DNA from: Albibacterium bauzanense
Lineage (GTDB): Bacteria > Bacteroidota > Bacteroidia > Sphingobacteriales > Sphingobacteriaceae
NCBI RefSeq assembly: GCF_004339765.1
Contig: NZ_SMGO01000002.1
Location: forward strand, 1,090,001 to 1,154,000
Length of the DNA stretch: 64,000 nt
Reading direction: 5' to 3'
A program made the translations under genes and the position numbers. This document shows, one piece after another, positions 18,342 through 28,964 of this stretch (position 1 is the first letter of the stretch; the number at the start of each line of letters is the position of its first letter). The notes below the pieces were generated by a model that was not told the origin of the DNA, did not search any database, and saw only the letters and a program-made list of their open reading frames with translations.

Positions 18342-21300
18342 CAACATGTACTTCTACTGTATGCTCGGTTCCATCATCTACTAATTGAATACTGTTTCCT
18401 TCACCTCGTGAATCTCCTGCTTTCCACCAGGATTTACCTTCTGTTATTTGATAAACTGTAATCTTATAGGTTGAACTCTTATAACGGTAAACCATGGAGA
18501 TAGATGGCCATTCTAACGGGAAGCAAGGTGCAAAGTTTAGTCGATCGACTTGCAAGTTTATTCCCAGCATTGAATAAGTAATAAATTGATACATCCATCC
18601 GGCAGAGCCAGTATACCAGGTCCATCCTCCTCTTCCTAAGTGCGATTCGTTTGCATAAACGTCGGCAGCCATTACATAAGGTTCTACTTTGTAAGTTTGT
18701 ACAGCTTTCATATCCAATGCATGGTTGATGGGTTGAATCATGCTAAACAATTCATACACCTTTTTTCGATCGCCTAAAGCAGCAAAAGCCATGAGTGTCC
18801 AGATGGCAGCATGTGAATACTGACCTCCATTTTCACGAACTCCAGGAACGTAGCCTTTAATATAACCCGGGCTCGGTTTGGCGACATTGAAAGGAGGATC
18901 TAGCAATTGGATAATTTTCATATCCTTTTTTACAAGGCGCTTGTCTAAAGAATCCATGGCTGTATTTCTTCTTTCCTCTGGTGCAGCAGTAGATAATACA
19001 GACCAGCTTTGGGAAATAGCATCGATACTGCATTCTGTGTTTTCTTTTGAACCTAGAGGCGTTCCATCGTCAAACCAAGCTCGTTTATACCATTCTCCAT
19101 CCCAGGCTGATGCTTCAATATTAGCTTGCAATTTAGCAGCTTCGTTTTTGCAGGTTTCTGCGAAAGCAGCGTCACCGTGATTTAATGCGGTGTCTGCGAA
19201 GTCGATGAGTATGGTGTATAGGAAAAAGGCAAGCCATACGCTTTCTCCACTTCCTTTATTACCTACTAAGTCCATACCATCATTCCAATCGCCTGAACCC
19301 ATTAATGGTAAGCCATGTTTTCCAAATCTGAGGCCATGCTTGATAGCGCGAACACAGTGTTCGTATAAATCGCCATTTAAGTTACCATTAACCGGTAGAT
19401 CATATAAGGAATCTTCTCCTTCATGAAGAAGTCTGCATTCAAGGAAACCGACTGATTCTGCCAATATTCCTGTATCTCCTGTAGTATTGATGTAACGAGA
19501 AACTACGAAAGGCAGCCATAATAAATCATCGGAACAGTTGGTTCGTACACCTCTTCCTTCAGGTGGGTGCCACCAATGTTGAACATCACCTTCAACAAAT
19601 TGTCTGGAGGCATTGAGAAGGATTTGTGCTCTTGCCAATTCAGGTTTGTTATGCAATAGTGAAAGTACATCCTGCAGTTGATCTCTAAAGCCAAATGCTC
19701 CGCCCGACTGATAGAATCCGCTACGAGCAAATAAACGGGAGGCGATGGTTTGATAAGTAAGCCAGCCATTTGTCAGTAAATTAAGCGATTGATCGGGCGT
19801 GTTTACTTGCAGCGTACTTAATGTATCTTTCCAGTATTCTTTTACCTGTTGCAGTGATTCCAATACCCGATCGTGCTCTGTAAATTGTTGAATGAGGTTT
19901 AGTGCCTGAGTGCCACCAGCTTCATTACCTATTTGAAAAATAATTAACTTTTCTGCTCCGTCTAATAGATCAAATCGTACTTGTAAGGCAGCACAAGTAT
20001 CCATATCTGAACCGACTCTGCCTGATAGTTTTTTGCGATTTAGCGCTTGCGGGTTCACTAAGTTCCTGTTTCTGCCGATAAATTCAGATCGATCTGTAGT
20101 GAAGCTGAAATTATTGCCCCCGTTAACTTTGAAGAAGGCAACTTGTTCTGCAAAGGCTGTATTATATCGGTTTCTGAATAATAATGCACCGCTTGGTGTA
20201 TCATGTTCTGCAAGAATGTGCATATTCGTCTTTGAACGCACATCGCCAAGTATTATTTCTAAGAAGCCTGTTGAAGAAAGTTTGCGTATCCGGCCTGATT
20301 GGTTTTTCACTTTTAGAACAATGAACTTGATAGGCAGGTCTTTATCTACAAATACGGACATCTCTGAATGGATACCGCTTTCGATGTGTTCATAGGTGCT
20401 ATAACCGAAACCATGTGTAGTTATATAAGGAGTTTTTCCTCCTGCAGGAAAAGGAGAAGGTGACCAGAATGCACCGGTTTCTTCATCGCGCAGATAGAAT
20501 GCTTCTCCACCGATATCACTTACCGGATCGTTGCTCCACGGTGTAATTCGGTATTCATGTGCATTAATAGCCCATGTATAAGCTGAGCCACTTTCTGAAA
20601 TTACTGTTCCGAGAATAGGATTAGCAATGATGTTTGCCCAAGGGGCAGGGGTACCTTTCTTTTTATCTGTTATTATTTTGTATTCATCACCACTTGGTGC
20701 AAAGCCTCCAGTGCCATTAAAGAAAAGCAGGTCATCTGGAAGATCTAATTCTTGTTTGGTTTCACTTTCCTGAGAGATAATTGATTTAAGCTCTAATAAA
20801 GGAGGCAGCACTTTTTCTGTATTATGCTGATTGATCTGTTCAGAAAGAGTGCTCTCGCTGTCGCGAATGATTATTCGTGCAACACTTTCAAAAAGTATGC
20901 GGTCTTCGGATGATATCTGATCGGCTGATTTTACAAATACATTGCCCGGGTTGCTATGCGTGAAGGTTGTGATGGCTGCAGACGAGATCATTCCTAAGAT
21001 CTGATCTTGTAGCTCATGCCTGTAAGAACCATGATCTTCATTCCATATCACAAGATCGACTGCCAATCCTTTTAATTGCCAGTAGGCATGTGCCTGAATC
21101 ATTTGGCTTACTAATTCAATGCTATCCGGGTTGTCTATTTGAAGAAGAATGATTGGTAAATCGCCGGATACAGAATGACTCCATAGTCCGGACTGACCTC
21201 TAAAGTTGCTATTGATCGTAGTTGAATCTGCCCTTAAATTAGGATTAGCATAAATGATAGAAGCTGCCAATTTTCCGTATAGCTGAGCATCAGCCTCGGT

Positions 21301-24300
21301 TGCATTAATTTGTCGGAGCAATACCTGACTATGTGTCCAGGATAGTTCAAATGCACGTTTCTTTAGATTGCGATCCCGGTATTTATGCATCAGGGCATCG
21401 CAGCTTTCTTTGGTTTCACTGATTCCGTAAATGAGATCAATCGTAGCTACTTGATTCGGCTTTATGACTATTCTATAGCGAATAGCCATAATTGGATCCA
21501 AAACTGATCCTTGATTACCAGCCAGGGTGCTTACTTCCATGGCTTGCGGATGTGCTATATTCTTTCCTCTGCCAATAAATTCCATCCGGTCAGTTTCATA
21601 GGAAACCTCCTGAATCTCTACACCGTGTACATCCATTAAATGGAATAAGTGAGGTGGTTGTTCAGCTTCAGAGCGAGAACGACGAGTGCTGAATATTGCA
21701 TTGTATTCAGGCATTATCTCAGTTTGTACAAAAAGATTACTAAATGCCGGATGTGCTTCGTCAGATGCCTGGCTCGCTACTACAATCTCAGTATAGCTTG
21801 TAATTTCCAGAGTTTTTGCAGATTGAGACTTATTTGTTATTCGTATCCGTCTCATTTCAGCATCATCTTCAGGAGATACTACAATTTCGGTCTTCGTATC
21901 TATTCCATAATCTTGCCTGTAGAATTCAACATGCCCTTGAGAGAAGGTAGCTTTATAGTTCGTTGCCGGATGCATGGTTGGATGATGGGTATTTGACCAG
22001 AAATTACCCGTATTAACATCTTTAATGTAGCAGAATATTCCATAATCATCCTTGGTAGCATCTTCCCGCCAGCGCGTAATGGATAAATCTTTCCATCGAC
22101 TGTATCCGCCACCCGAGTTTGTAACCATTACTTGATAGTGGCCATTGCTTAACAGTTGAATCTCAGGAATGGCTGTATTTGCTGTGCTGATAGTTCTTAC
22201 CTGCACATCGGCATCGGTAGTACGCATTTCACTGATATCAGCAGTGTGTGCATAGAAAATGGATGTTTTAGGAATACGTTCCTGCAATAATAATAGGGTG
22301 GCCTGGAATCGCAATTCAGATACAAAGCGCTGTTGCATAGGCTTGTTTAACAATACGTAAGCCAGTGATAAGAAACCCATACCTTGGTGATGTGCCATAT
22401 ACGAATTAATGATCGCATAATTTTTTCCTCGTGGGAGACGGCTTGTTGTATAATCGATGGCTTCGTAAAAACCATATTCACCTTCAAAACCTTCGAGCGA
22501 CATAAATTGCAGGTTAGCACAAGCTTTAGCAGGTGATATCATTAATGCAAGCATAGCGGCATAGGGCGCTATAACAAGATCTTCTTCCAAACCACGTTTG
22601 AGTCCGAGACCAGGTACACCGAAAGCGTGGTATTGGTAATTTAAATTAACATCTACATTGTTGTAGCCCGACTCTGATATACCCCATGGAGTTCCACGTT
22701 TTTTGGCATATTCTATCTGCCGTTTTACAGTGGCTTTATTTGTTTGATAGAGTAAGGTGTTTTCGTAAGATGGCATTATTAGTTGCGGCATCAGGTATTC
22801 AAACATAGATCCACTCCAGGATAGCAGGATAGGTCCGGCATTAGAATTAGTAAGCAGACGACCCAAAGAGAACCAACTTTCCTGAGGTAGTTTTCCTTGT
22901 GCAATAGCCACAAAAACCGCTAAACGCGCTTCGGATGCTAACATATCATAGAAACTATCATCTTTTCTTTGTTCGTCGACATTGAAGCCGATTCTTAATA
23001 GGTTAGTCGACTTATCGAATAGGAAGTCGTATTCTACTGTGCTTAACTCCTCACATTGATCTGCCAGTTGCTTTAAGAAAATTATCTTTGAAACAGCCGC
23101 AGTATAGCCTTTTGTAAAAGATGCTTGTAGCTTAATTAGCCATTCTCTATCCTCTGCATTATTCTCTTGTTTTTTATAGTGGTTGATATATTGTATAAAC
23201 TCATCCGATGTTTCTTGGATGGATTTGAGAGAAAGATTGTAGTCTAACAGTGCCAGTTGAATAAATTGATTGGGAACTGGTAACATATCTAACCATGGAA
23301 TATTTGTTGCCAGGTCATCGCGAATGCTTTTTATTTGCAAAGACAATCTCTTTGTCCACTTAGGCAGATCTGTTTCATTTTCTTCTTCCCATAAAGCTAA
23401 TTCGTCAGTAATGAGGGCCAGGTTATCGAGATGTTTTTTTATGGTACTTAAAGAATGACTGTTTTCCTGGATAATGGTATCCAATAGTTCTAATATCTTT
23501 TCTATCAGTTCATTTTTCTGAATCTTAAGTAAGTCGTTTATTATCTCAACCGTTGTTCTTAGTCCTTCGAAGCTCCGGTAATTGAAGATCGGCTCATTTG
23601 GAAGTGAGATAAGGCCTTGTTTGAGTGTTAATAAATTACCTAAAAGATTGCCGCTATCCACACTAGATACATACCTTGGTTGCAAAGTTAATAGGGTGGT
23701 TGTATCGTACCAATTGTAAAAATGTCCTTTATATCGATCCATTCTCAACATAGTTTGCAGGGTGTTGTTGCAACGAGTAACAAACTCACCAGCAGGTATA
23801 TACCCAAAATCATAGGCTGCTAAGTTGGCAAGTAAAGCCAATCCGATATTGGTTGGAGATGTACGATGTGCAACAATTTTATCAGGATGCTCTTGCAAGT
23901 TATCAGGCGGCAGCCAGTTTTCTTCTGCATTTACAAACTGCTGGAAGAATGACCACGTTTTGCGAGCAGACTTGTGCAGGAAAAGAGTCTGTTGTTCGGT
24001 TAATTCAGGAGCCTCTTCTTCTTCCGGAATACTTAAACGCCATGCAAGCGCTGGTGATATTATCCAAAGTATAAGAATAGGTGAAGCGACATAAAATGCC
24101 GGATGATTAGAATAAAGAAATAAGATAGTACAAATAGCGGCTACTACCGGGCCAATCCACATAGAAAGGTAGTTTGATAGAATCGTGTTTTTTGAATGAC
24201 GCGATGTTTGTGCCGAAGGAGTCCATTCCAATAGTTTTTTACCGGTAAATATCATACGCCAATTGGTAAGTATGATAGCATGTGTATAACGGTAAGTTTC

Positions 24301-27036
24301 GTAGGGTAGAACCGCCATATCAAACATAAAGCGAATTAATACATCTCTTACAGAACGGCCCACATCAGATATGTGTGCTTTTAAATCAATGTCTTCGGGC
24401 CTATGAATTAAACGCAGCGCTGCTGCTGCCATAACTGGCAGGAGCACAATAATGGTAACGGCTAATGTCCAGAACCACGGATAGGGTAGAATTGACCATC
24501 CAAACAATAATATGAGTAATAAAGATAGAGGTAAGATACTTCTGCGAAGGTTATCGAATATTTTCCACCTGGATAGAGTTGAAAGATGGTTTCTTGTAAA
24601 ACGGCCGTCTGCTCTGGTAACAAAGGGCATTATCCATGCGCCTATCTGCCAATCGCCCCTGATCCAACGATGATGTCGCTGAACATCTGTTTCATATTCA
24701 GCAGGATTTTGTTCGTATAATATTACATCGTTTAATAGTCCTGAACGTGTGTAACAGCCTTCTAATAAATCATGACTTAAGATACGGTCTTCTTGAAAGG
24801 TATTGCTTAATGTGCGTATAAATATATCAACATCGTAAATTCCCTTTCCAATAAAGGAACCTTCACGAAATATGTCTTGATACACATCAGACGATGCCCG
24901 TGTATAAGGATCAATGCCGGAAACGTCACCTTGCATACGAAGATACAGAGAGGTAGCACCTTTCGGGAAATTTGATGCTACGCGAGGTTGCAAGATGCCA
25001 TAACCTTCGATAACTCGTCCCATTTGAGGATTGTATACGGCATGGTTTAATGGATGTGCCATGGATGCAATCAGCTTCCATGCAGCTTCACGAGGTAGCT
25101 GGGTATCTGAATCGAGTGTGATTACATATCTGACATTGGTTAATACCTGGTATTGGCCAACGATATGAGAAAACCTGTTTTCCTGGTTTCGTAACAGAGC
25201 ATTTAACGCTGCTAATTTCCCTCTTTTACGTTCGTAACCCATCCATTTGTTTCCCTTTGCATTCCATTGTCTTGGACGATGGAAGAGAAAGAAAATATCG
25301 GATTGTTCAGGCTGATTGTATTTCTCGTTTAGTTCTTTAATTCTTTCGCTGGCCAGTTCTAACAAGGCATTATCCAGTGGCATAGTCTCGGTATCTGCAT
25401 CCATAAAATCAGTTAGCAGTCCGAAATGTAAATTAGCTTCGCGGTTAGCCAGAAAACGAACTTCAAGTGCTTCAACCAGCTCTTCAATATACTTTTTGCT
25501 GGATAGCATGGTCGGAATGATAACCAGGGTACGACATTCATTAGGAATTCCTTTTGAGAAATCCATTCGAGGAAGCAGTGTCGGTTTTACCCATATCGTG
25601 GCTAGCCAATTTATAAAGGATATAGCTAATTGGGCAGAGCCTGCAATGCATAAAAAACCAACTATGGTTAATATTTCCCAGTCGAAAGTGCCGTGTCGAT
25701 AAGCCAATAAGAACATGGCAGACGCGCCCAATAAGGTTACGATCGTAATGGAAAGGAAATAGATGGATACAGGCTTTCTATTTGTGAAATTAGTGATCTT
25801 CTGTTTAAAGGTATAGCGCATTCCGGCAGCCTGTTCGGTTTGCTTTCTTCCTTTATCAATTAAATAATAACCTATATGCTTGCGCCTATTGTCTTCTCCT
25901 TCGGGTACTATATAATTCTGCGCTATTTCTAAGGCTTTTTGTGCAACTTCTGTCTCGGATAGGAGGGTGCCTTTGGCAATAGCTTCTACTTCATGTCTAT
26001 ATCTATCGCGTGTTGCAAAATTCATCTTTTGGTAAGTACCAGTAACATCTTGACGAAGAACCTGATCTACGCTGCTAAGAGTTTCAACAAATTCACGCCA
26101 GTCTGTTTTGCCAATGAATCTTAATGTTCCTATGCTGTTTCTTACAGATACCTGATCGGCTGCCTGCTTTTGATTTTCTTGCCATACTAAATCATTGCTT
26201 GCAATACCCATTCTTGATAGCTGTTGCTCCATCCAATTAAGGGGCAATGCCAAAGCAGGTCCTTTACCTTGTAATTTGCGTGTAAAGCTAGCAACGAAAG
26301 GACTGTTAAGCACTGGTCTGGAGCGTGCCATATCCGCAATTGTTAGAACCAGATTAGCTGGTTCTTCCTTTACGGTGGTCATCATTTTTTCAGCCCAATA
26401 ATCTGCCAGATTATTGTCGATCATATCCAAAGCTATCCGTTCTGAAACTCTCCGCAGGTTTTCAAGAACAGCGAGTCTGAGCATAATCGGGATTGCCCAT
26501 AGCTCACCCAATGTTAATATTTTCTCAGTTTGATAGGCAGCAATAAAACCACTTAGACTTTTTACATCTACACGTCCGTCGCTATGTGATATGATTTCCA
26601 GCACAATATCATACACCCTTGGCATGCCGGCTGAATTTCCATTCTCTAAGTAAGGCAGACCTTCACTATATCCTTTTGGTAAGTGTTTTCGGGCTATTAC
26701 TACTTGTTCTTCTATAAGATAGTAGTTATCAAGTAACCACTCTGCACCTGGAGTTATTGTTTGCCCGGATCGGATACTTTCAACCAACAGGTTTCGTACA
26801 TCTAATAATATTTTCTCATTATTTCCGAGCCTCTTTAACAGCTTGTCAGAAGATTTTCCTTTTAGCAGCTTGTGAGATCGAGCCACTACTTTAGCATGGA
26901 CTTCCATTTGATCGGAGTTGTACAATTCTGATCGAAATGGTTCTTCATTACGTGAGTTTCCAATGGAATTGCTTCCCTGGAAATAAACACGCATACGTGA
27001 CAAGATATCGAAAACGGTACTAGTTTTAACCTTCAT
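18334..27036 (-). CDS. NdvB-like cyclic beta-1,2-glucan synthase / GH94 protein
   Basis: This 2900-residue membrane protein follows the NdvB order. A long N-terminal cytoplasmic helical domain (1-415) is followed by paired membrane helices (about 424-480) and a GT84-type glycosyltransferase domain with the metal motif ITLDSDTQLP (near residue 641) and RHHRWIRGDWQIG. More membrane helices lie at about 836-872 and 952-1002. A glycoamylase-like domain contains VPGLGLKRGLEEDLVIAPYA (near 1470) and YMAHHQGMG. Two GH94-related beta-sandwich/helix blocks form the C-terminal half, with GSGDWNDGMDL near residue 2579 and NGGQYSHAA. It should polymerise UDP-glucose and trim or cyclise the product at the inner membrane. 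The length is normal for NdvB. Confidence 0.88.
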   Translation of the reverse strand: MKVKTSTVFDILSRMRVYFQGSNSIGNSRNEEPFRSELYNSDQMEVHAKVVARSHKLLKGKSSDKLLKRLGNNEKILLDVRNLLVESIRSGQTITPGAEWLLDNYYLIEEQVVIARKHLPKGYSEGLPYLENGNSAGMPRVYDIVLEIISHSDGRVDVKSLSGFIAAYQTEKILTLGELWAIPIMLRLAVLENLRRVSERIALDMIDNNLADYWAEKMMTTVKEEPANLVLTIADMARSRPVLNSPFVASFTRKLQGKGPALALPLNWMEQQLSRMGIASNDLVWQENQKQAADQVSVRNSIGTLRFIGKTDWREFVETLSSVDQVLRQDVTGTYQKMNFATRDRYRHEVEAIAKGTLLSETEVAQKALEIAQNYIVPEGEDNRRKHIGYYLIDKGRKQTEQAAGMRYTFKQKITNFTNRKPVSIYFLSITIVTLLGASAMFLLAYRHGTFDWEILTIVGFLCIAGSAQLAISFINWLATIWVKPTLLPRMDFSKGIPNECRTLVIIPTMLSSKKYIEELVEALEVRFLANREANLHFGLLTDFMDADTETMPLDNALLELASERIKELNEKYNQPEQSDIFFLFHRPRQWNAKGNKWMGYERKRGKLAALNALLRNQENRFSHIVGQYQVLTNVRYVITLDSDTQLPREAAWKLIASMAHPLNHAVYNPQMGRVIEGYGILQPRVASNFPKGATSLYLRMQGDVSGIDPYTRASSDVYQDIFREGSFIGKGIYDVDIFIRTLSNTFQEDRILSHDLLEGCYTRSGLLNDVILYEQNPAEYETDVQRHHRWIRGDWQIGAWIMPFVTRADGRFTRNHLSTLSRWKIFDNLRRSILPLSLLLILLFGWSILPYPWFWTLAVTIIVLLPVMAAAALRLIHRPEDIDLKAHISDVGRSVRDVLIRFMFDMAVLPYETYRYTHAIILTNWRMIFTGKKLLEWTPSAQTSRHSKNTILSNYLSMWIGPVVAAICTILFLYSNHPAFYVASPILILWIISPALAWRLSIPEEEEAPELTEQQTLFLHKSARKTWSFFQQFVNAEENWLPPDNLQEHPDKIVAHRTSPTNIGLALLANLAAYDFGYIPAGEFVTRCNNTLQTMLRMDRYKGHFYNWYDTTTLLTLQPRYVSSVDSGNLLGNLLTLKQGLISLPNEPIFNYRSFEGLRTTVEIINDLLKIQKNELIEKILELLDTIIQENSHSLSTIKKHLDNLALITDELALWEEENETDLPKWTKRLSLQIKSIRDDLATNIPWLDMLPVPNQFIQLALLDYNLSLKSIQETSDEFIQYINHYKKQENNAEDREWLIKLQASFTKGYTAAVSKIIFLKQLADQCEELSTVEYDFLFDKSTNLLRIGFNVDEQRKDDSFYDMLASEARLAVFVAIAQGKLPQESWFSLGRLLTNSNAGPILLSWSGSMFEYLMPQLIMPSYENTLLYQTNKATVKRQIEYAKKRGTPWGISESGYNNVDVNLNYQYHAFGVPGLGLKRGLEEDLVIAPYAAMLALMISPAKACANLQFMSLEGFEGEYGFYEAIDYTTSRLPRGKNYAIINSYMAHHQGMGFLSLAYVLLNKPMQQRFVSELRFQATLLLLQERIPKTSIFYAHTADISEMRTTDADVQVRTISTANTAIPEIQLLSNGHYQVMVTNSGGGYSRWKDLSITRWREDATKDDYGIFCYIKDVNTGNFWSNTHHPTMHPATNYKATFSQGHVEFYRQDYGIDTKTEIVVSPEDDAEMRRIRITNKSQSAKTLEITSYTEIVVASQASDEAHPAFSNLFVQTEIMPEYNAIFSTRRSRSEAEQPPHLFHLMDVHGVEIQEVSYETDRMEFIGRGKNIAHPQAMEVSTLAGNQGSVLDPIMAIRYRIVIKPNQVATIDLIYGISETKESCDALMHKYRDRNLKKRAFELSWTHSQVLLRQINATEADAQLYGKLAASIIYANPNLRADSTTINSNFRGQSGLWSHSVSGDLPIILLQIDNPDSIELVSQMIQAHAYWQLKGLAVDLVIWNEDHGSYRHELQDQILGMISSAAITTFTHSNPGNVFVKSADQISSEDRILFESVARIIIRDSESTLSEQINQHNTEKVLPPLLELKSIISQESETKQELDLPDDLLFFNGTGGFAPSGDEYKIITDKKKGTPAPWANIIANPILGTVISESGSAYTWAINAHEYRITPWSNDPVSDIGGEAFYLRDEETGAFWSPSPFPAGGKTPYITTHGFGYSTYEHIESGIHSEMSVFVDKDLPIKFIVLKVKNQSGRIRKLSSTGFLEIILGDVRSKTNMHILAEHDTPSGALLFRNRYNTAFAEQVAFFKVNGGNNFSFTTDRSEFIGRNRNLVNPQALNRKKLSGRVGSDMDTCAALQVRFDLLDGAEKLIIFQIGNEAGGTQALNLIQQFTEHDRVLESLQQVKEYWKDTLSTLQVNTPDQSLNLLTNGWLTYQTIASRLFARSGFYQSGGAFGFRDQLQDVLSLLHNKPELARAQILLNASRQFVEGDVQHWWHPPEGRGVRTNCSDDLLWLPFVVSRYINTTGDTGILAESVGFLECRLLHEGEDSLYDLPVNGNLNGDLYEHCVRAIKHGLRFGKHGLPLMGSGDWNDGMDLVGNKGSGESVWLAFFLYTILIDFADTALNHGDAAFAETCKNEAAKLQANIEASAWDGEWYKRAWFDDGTPLGSKENTECSIDAISQSWSVLSTAAPEERRNTAMDSLDKRLVKKDMKIIQLLDPPFNVAKPSPGYIKGYVPGVRENGGQYSHAAIWTLMAFAALGDRKKVYELFSMIQPINHALDMKAVQTYKVEPYVMAADVYANESHLGRGGWTWYTGSAGWMYQFITYSMLGINLQVDRLNFAPCFPLEWPSISMVYRYKSSTYKITVYQITEGKSWWKAGDSRGEGNSIQLVDDGTEHTVEVHVAI

Positions 27037-27214
27037 AGTAATTTAGAAAAGAGAGATTCCGAAATGGAGATAGATGATATTATTTGCACTAGGATTCTAA
27101 AGATAGCCATTTTTATTGATTATTGAGCCATATAGATCCGAAGGACCCTTTGATTGACTCTATGTACCATAACAATCCAGACGTTAAAATAGTTAGGGAG
27201 ATAATGAAAAAAGA

Positions 27215-27262
27215 TTCAATAAAAAAAGGGAGCAAATATATTTGCTCCCTTTTTTTATTGAA
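27215..27262. terminator. 48-base perfect palindrome, terminator for the minus-strand gene at 27275
   Basis: Bases 27215-27238 are the exact reverse complement of 27239-27262. A GC-rich core GGGAGCAAATA is flanked by A-tracts and T-tracts, giving a stem with a T-run on both strands. It begins 12 bp past the stop codon of the minus-strand gene at 27275. It is the same length and design as the palindrome at 3141. Confidence 0.8.
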
Positions 27263-27274
27263 TTGTTTATATGT

Positions 27275-27670
27275 TTATAGTTTAACGCGTTTGCCTTTTG
27301 CGGGAAACTGATTCATCATCGACCCTTCTACATTGTCTTGATCTGTTCTTTTTAAATATAGGTCAACATCGGTTTCTGAAGCAAAGAAATAAACTACAAT
27401 TGCATCTTCAAGCTCATCGACAGCATCAATTTTTGCAACTTCAGATTTAGAGGCAGTATCGGTTATTACACCTACTAATTTTCCATCTTTTCTCTCTAAT
27501 TTAATGGTAAGATTTACATCTCCAATAGGAACGTCTGCAACTGAAACATTCCATGAGCCTATAAAATAAGTTGATGGAGCTTGTGCATTTGCTTTGATTG
27601 AGATTGAAAGGCATAATATGAATGCCACAATTACAAGCCCGAATTTCTTTGTAATGGTTGAGTTTTTCAT
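27275..27670 (-). CDS. Exported beta-rich protein, unknown
   Basis: The 131-residue precursor has an N-terminal signal peptide (hydrophobic FGLVIVAFILCLSISI then AKAQ-like NAQA, cleavage near residue 30). The mature part is predicted all-beta: GSWNVSVADVPIGDVNLTI followed by KDGKLVGVITD and DLYLKRTDQDNVEGSM. The GSW-N-V start and repeated short strands resemble small lipocalin-like proteins, but I cannot assign a family. It sits just upstream of the palindromic terminator and is transcribed in the same direction as the isomerase/ThuA pair, though separated from it by another terminator at 27832. Periplasmic location is likely. Confidence 0.5.
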   Translation of the reverse strand: MKNSTITKKFGLVIVAFILCLSISIKANAQAPSTYFIGSWNVSVADVPIGDVNLTIKLERKDGKLVGVITDTASKSEVAKIDAVDELEDAIVVYFFASETDVDLYLKRTDQDNVEGSMMNQFPAKGKRVKL

Positions 27671-27831
27671 AATAAATAGGTGTAAGTTAGTATTAATTAA
27701 TTATTGCGTTTGTTAGACACAATAAAAGTAATCAAAATCTTAATATTTCAAATTTTTATTTAGGTGTAATTTAAGCTATTTAAAGAATTAATTTATTATC
27801 TAGTTTTTAGATGGGATAGCAGAAGGAAAGA

Positions 27832-27886
27832 TATTATAACAAAAAAGCCTGTCTGGAATTTCCAAACAGGCTTTTTTGTTATAATA
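27832..27886 (-). terminator. Rho-independent terminator after the isomerase-like gene
   Basis: A 21-bp inverted repeat (27832-27852 with 27866-27886) encloses a 13-base loop, with an A-run on one side and a T-run on the other. It lies 10 bp past the stop codon of the TIM-barrel gene (27897) and should end that minus-strand transcript. Confidence 0.85.
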
Positions 27887-27896
27887 TGAATGTTAA

Positions 27897-28859
27897 TTAA
27901 ACATAGATATTTGCTTTTAACCATTTTACGCTATCTGCTACATCTGTAATAGATTTAGCTCCATCTTGCTCTATAAACGTATGTTGAACGCCTGAAAGTT
28001 GAGAATTGGTAAAGATGCGTTTGAAGTCAACTTTTCCTTTTCCAACAGAAGTTGGACGGTTAGAAGTAGGATCAATATCTTTAACGTGCCATAGTGGGAA
28101 TCGTCCTGGATATTGTTTGAACATTTCTACAGGGTCCATTCCTGCTTGTGTAGCCCAAGCTAAATCGACTTCCATAAATACTTCATCTTTATTAGTTTGC
28201 CCTAATACATATTCATAAGCACTTGTACCTTCAATTTCATCAAATTCTGATTGGTGATTATGATAAGCGAATTTCATTCCGCTCTTTCTTGCTGCCTCTC
28301 CTGCGTTTGAAAAGATTTCAGTGGTTTTTTTGATTTCATCCATGTTTGATTCCGCAGAACTTGCACAGATAACCCATGAACATCCACCTTCCGCTGCTTC
28401 ATCAACTATTTGTTGTAGATTATCGCGAAGATTGGTGCGTTGTCCGGCTGCAGCCATTGCAGCAGCAGCTTCAGGGCTAGGAGCGGGACGAGCTGGAGCA
28501 TTTGCATTAGCTGGTCTGGTGCGAGGTAATCCACCTACGTGGTTACCGATCCATTTCATACCTAAATCGTTTACCATCGCAGCAAATTCTTTAGCTTTAT
28601 GACCATAGTAAAGTCCGGTTGTACTTCCTGTTGCAGTTTCTAATTCTTTAACACCGATGTCAGCAATTTGCTTTAGTACATCTTTAGTGCTTAAGTCTTT
28701 ATTGTTAAATAAAACACCTAGCGTATAAGTTTGTAAACCTACGGGTGGATAATTAGCTGCAAGTCCGGTAAATAATGTATTTCCTCGGCTTAATCCTGGT
28801 AATATACTGGCAGCAGCTAGTGCACCAGTAGTTTTTAAAAATGATCTTCTGTTGGACAT
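27897..28859 (-). CDS. Sugar phosphate isomerase/epimerase family protein with Tat signal
   Basis: The 320-residue protein starts with MSNRRSFLKTTGALAAASIL, a Tat (twin-arginine) signal. The body is a xylose-isomerase-like TIM barrel: VGLQTYTLG, WVICASS, MKFAYHNHQSEF, FMEVDLAW and LWHVKD carry the expected metal-binding Glu/Asp/His residues. A low-complexity Ala/Pro insertion (ANAPARPAPSPEAAAAMAAA) lies around residues 118-140. Secreted members of this family in Bacteroidota act on sugars or polyols, often with a ThuA-domain protein, which follows here upstream in the same direction. The substrate is unknown. Its start is well supported by the signal peptide. Confidence 0.82.
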   Translation of the reverse strand: MSNRRSFLKTTGALAAASILPGLSRGNTLFTGLAANYPPVGLQTYTLGVLFNNKDLSTKDVLKQIADIGVKELETATGSTTGLYYGHKAKEFAAMVNDLGMKWIGNHVGGLPRTRPANANAPARPAPSPEAAAAMAAAGQRTNLRDNLQQIVDEAAEGGCSWVICASSAESNMDEIKKTTEIFSNAGEAARKSGMKFAYHNHQSEFDEIEGTSAYEYVLGQTNKDEVFMEVDLAWATQAGMDPVEMFKQYPGRFPLWHVKDIDPTSNRPTSVGKGKVDFKRIFTNSQLSGVQHTFIEQDGAKSITDVADSVKWLKANIYV

Positions 28860-28964
28860 AATTTAATGATTAATTGTTATTTGGTTTTATTGACCTACAA
28901 TGTTAAATAAAATTATGAAACAATCATTATAATTTATTATAATTTAACAGTCCGTTCAATGGGT

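Noticed and set aside
18878-26401. Plus-strand open frames inside the glucan synthase gene
   Set aside because: They are antisense to a continuous 2900-codon reading frame with recognisable domains throughout and have no family features.
27123-27311. A small plus-strand gene of 62 codons
   Set aside because: It runs through the 48-base palindromic terminator and into the reverse of the convergent gene, and its product has no family-like feature.
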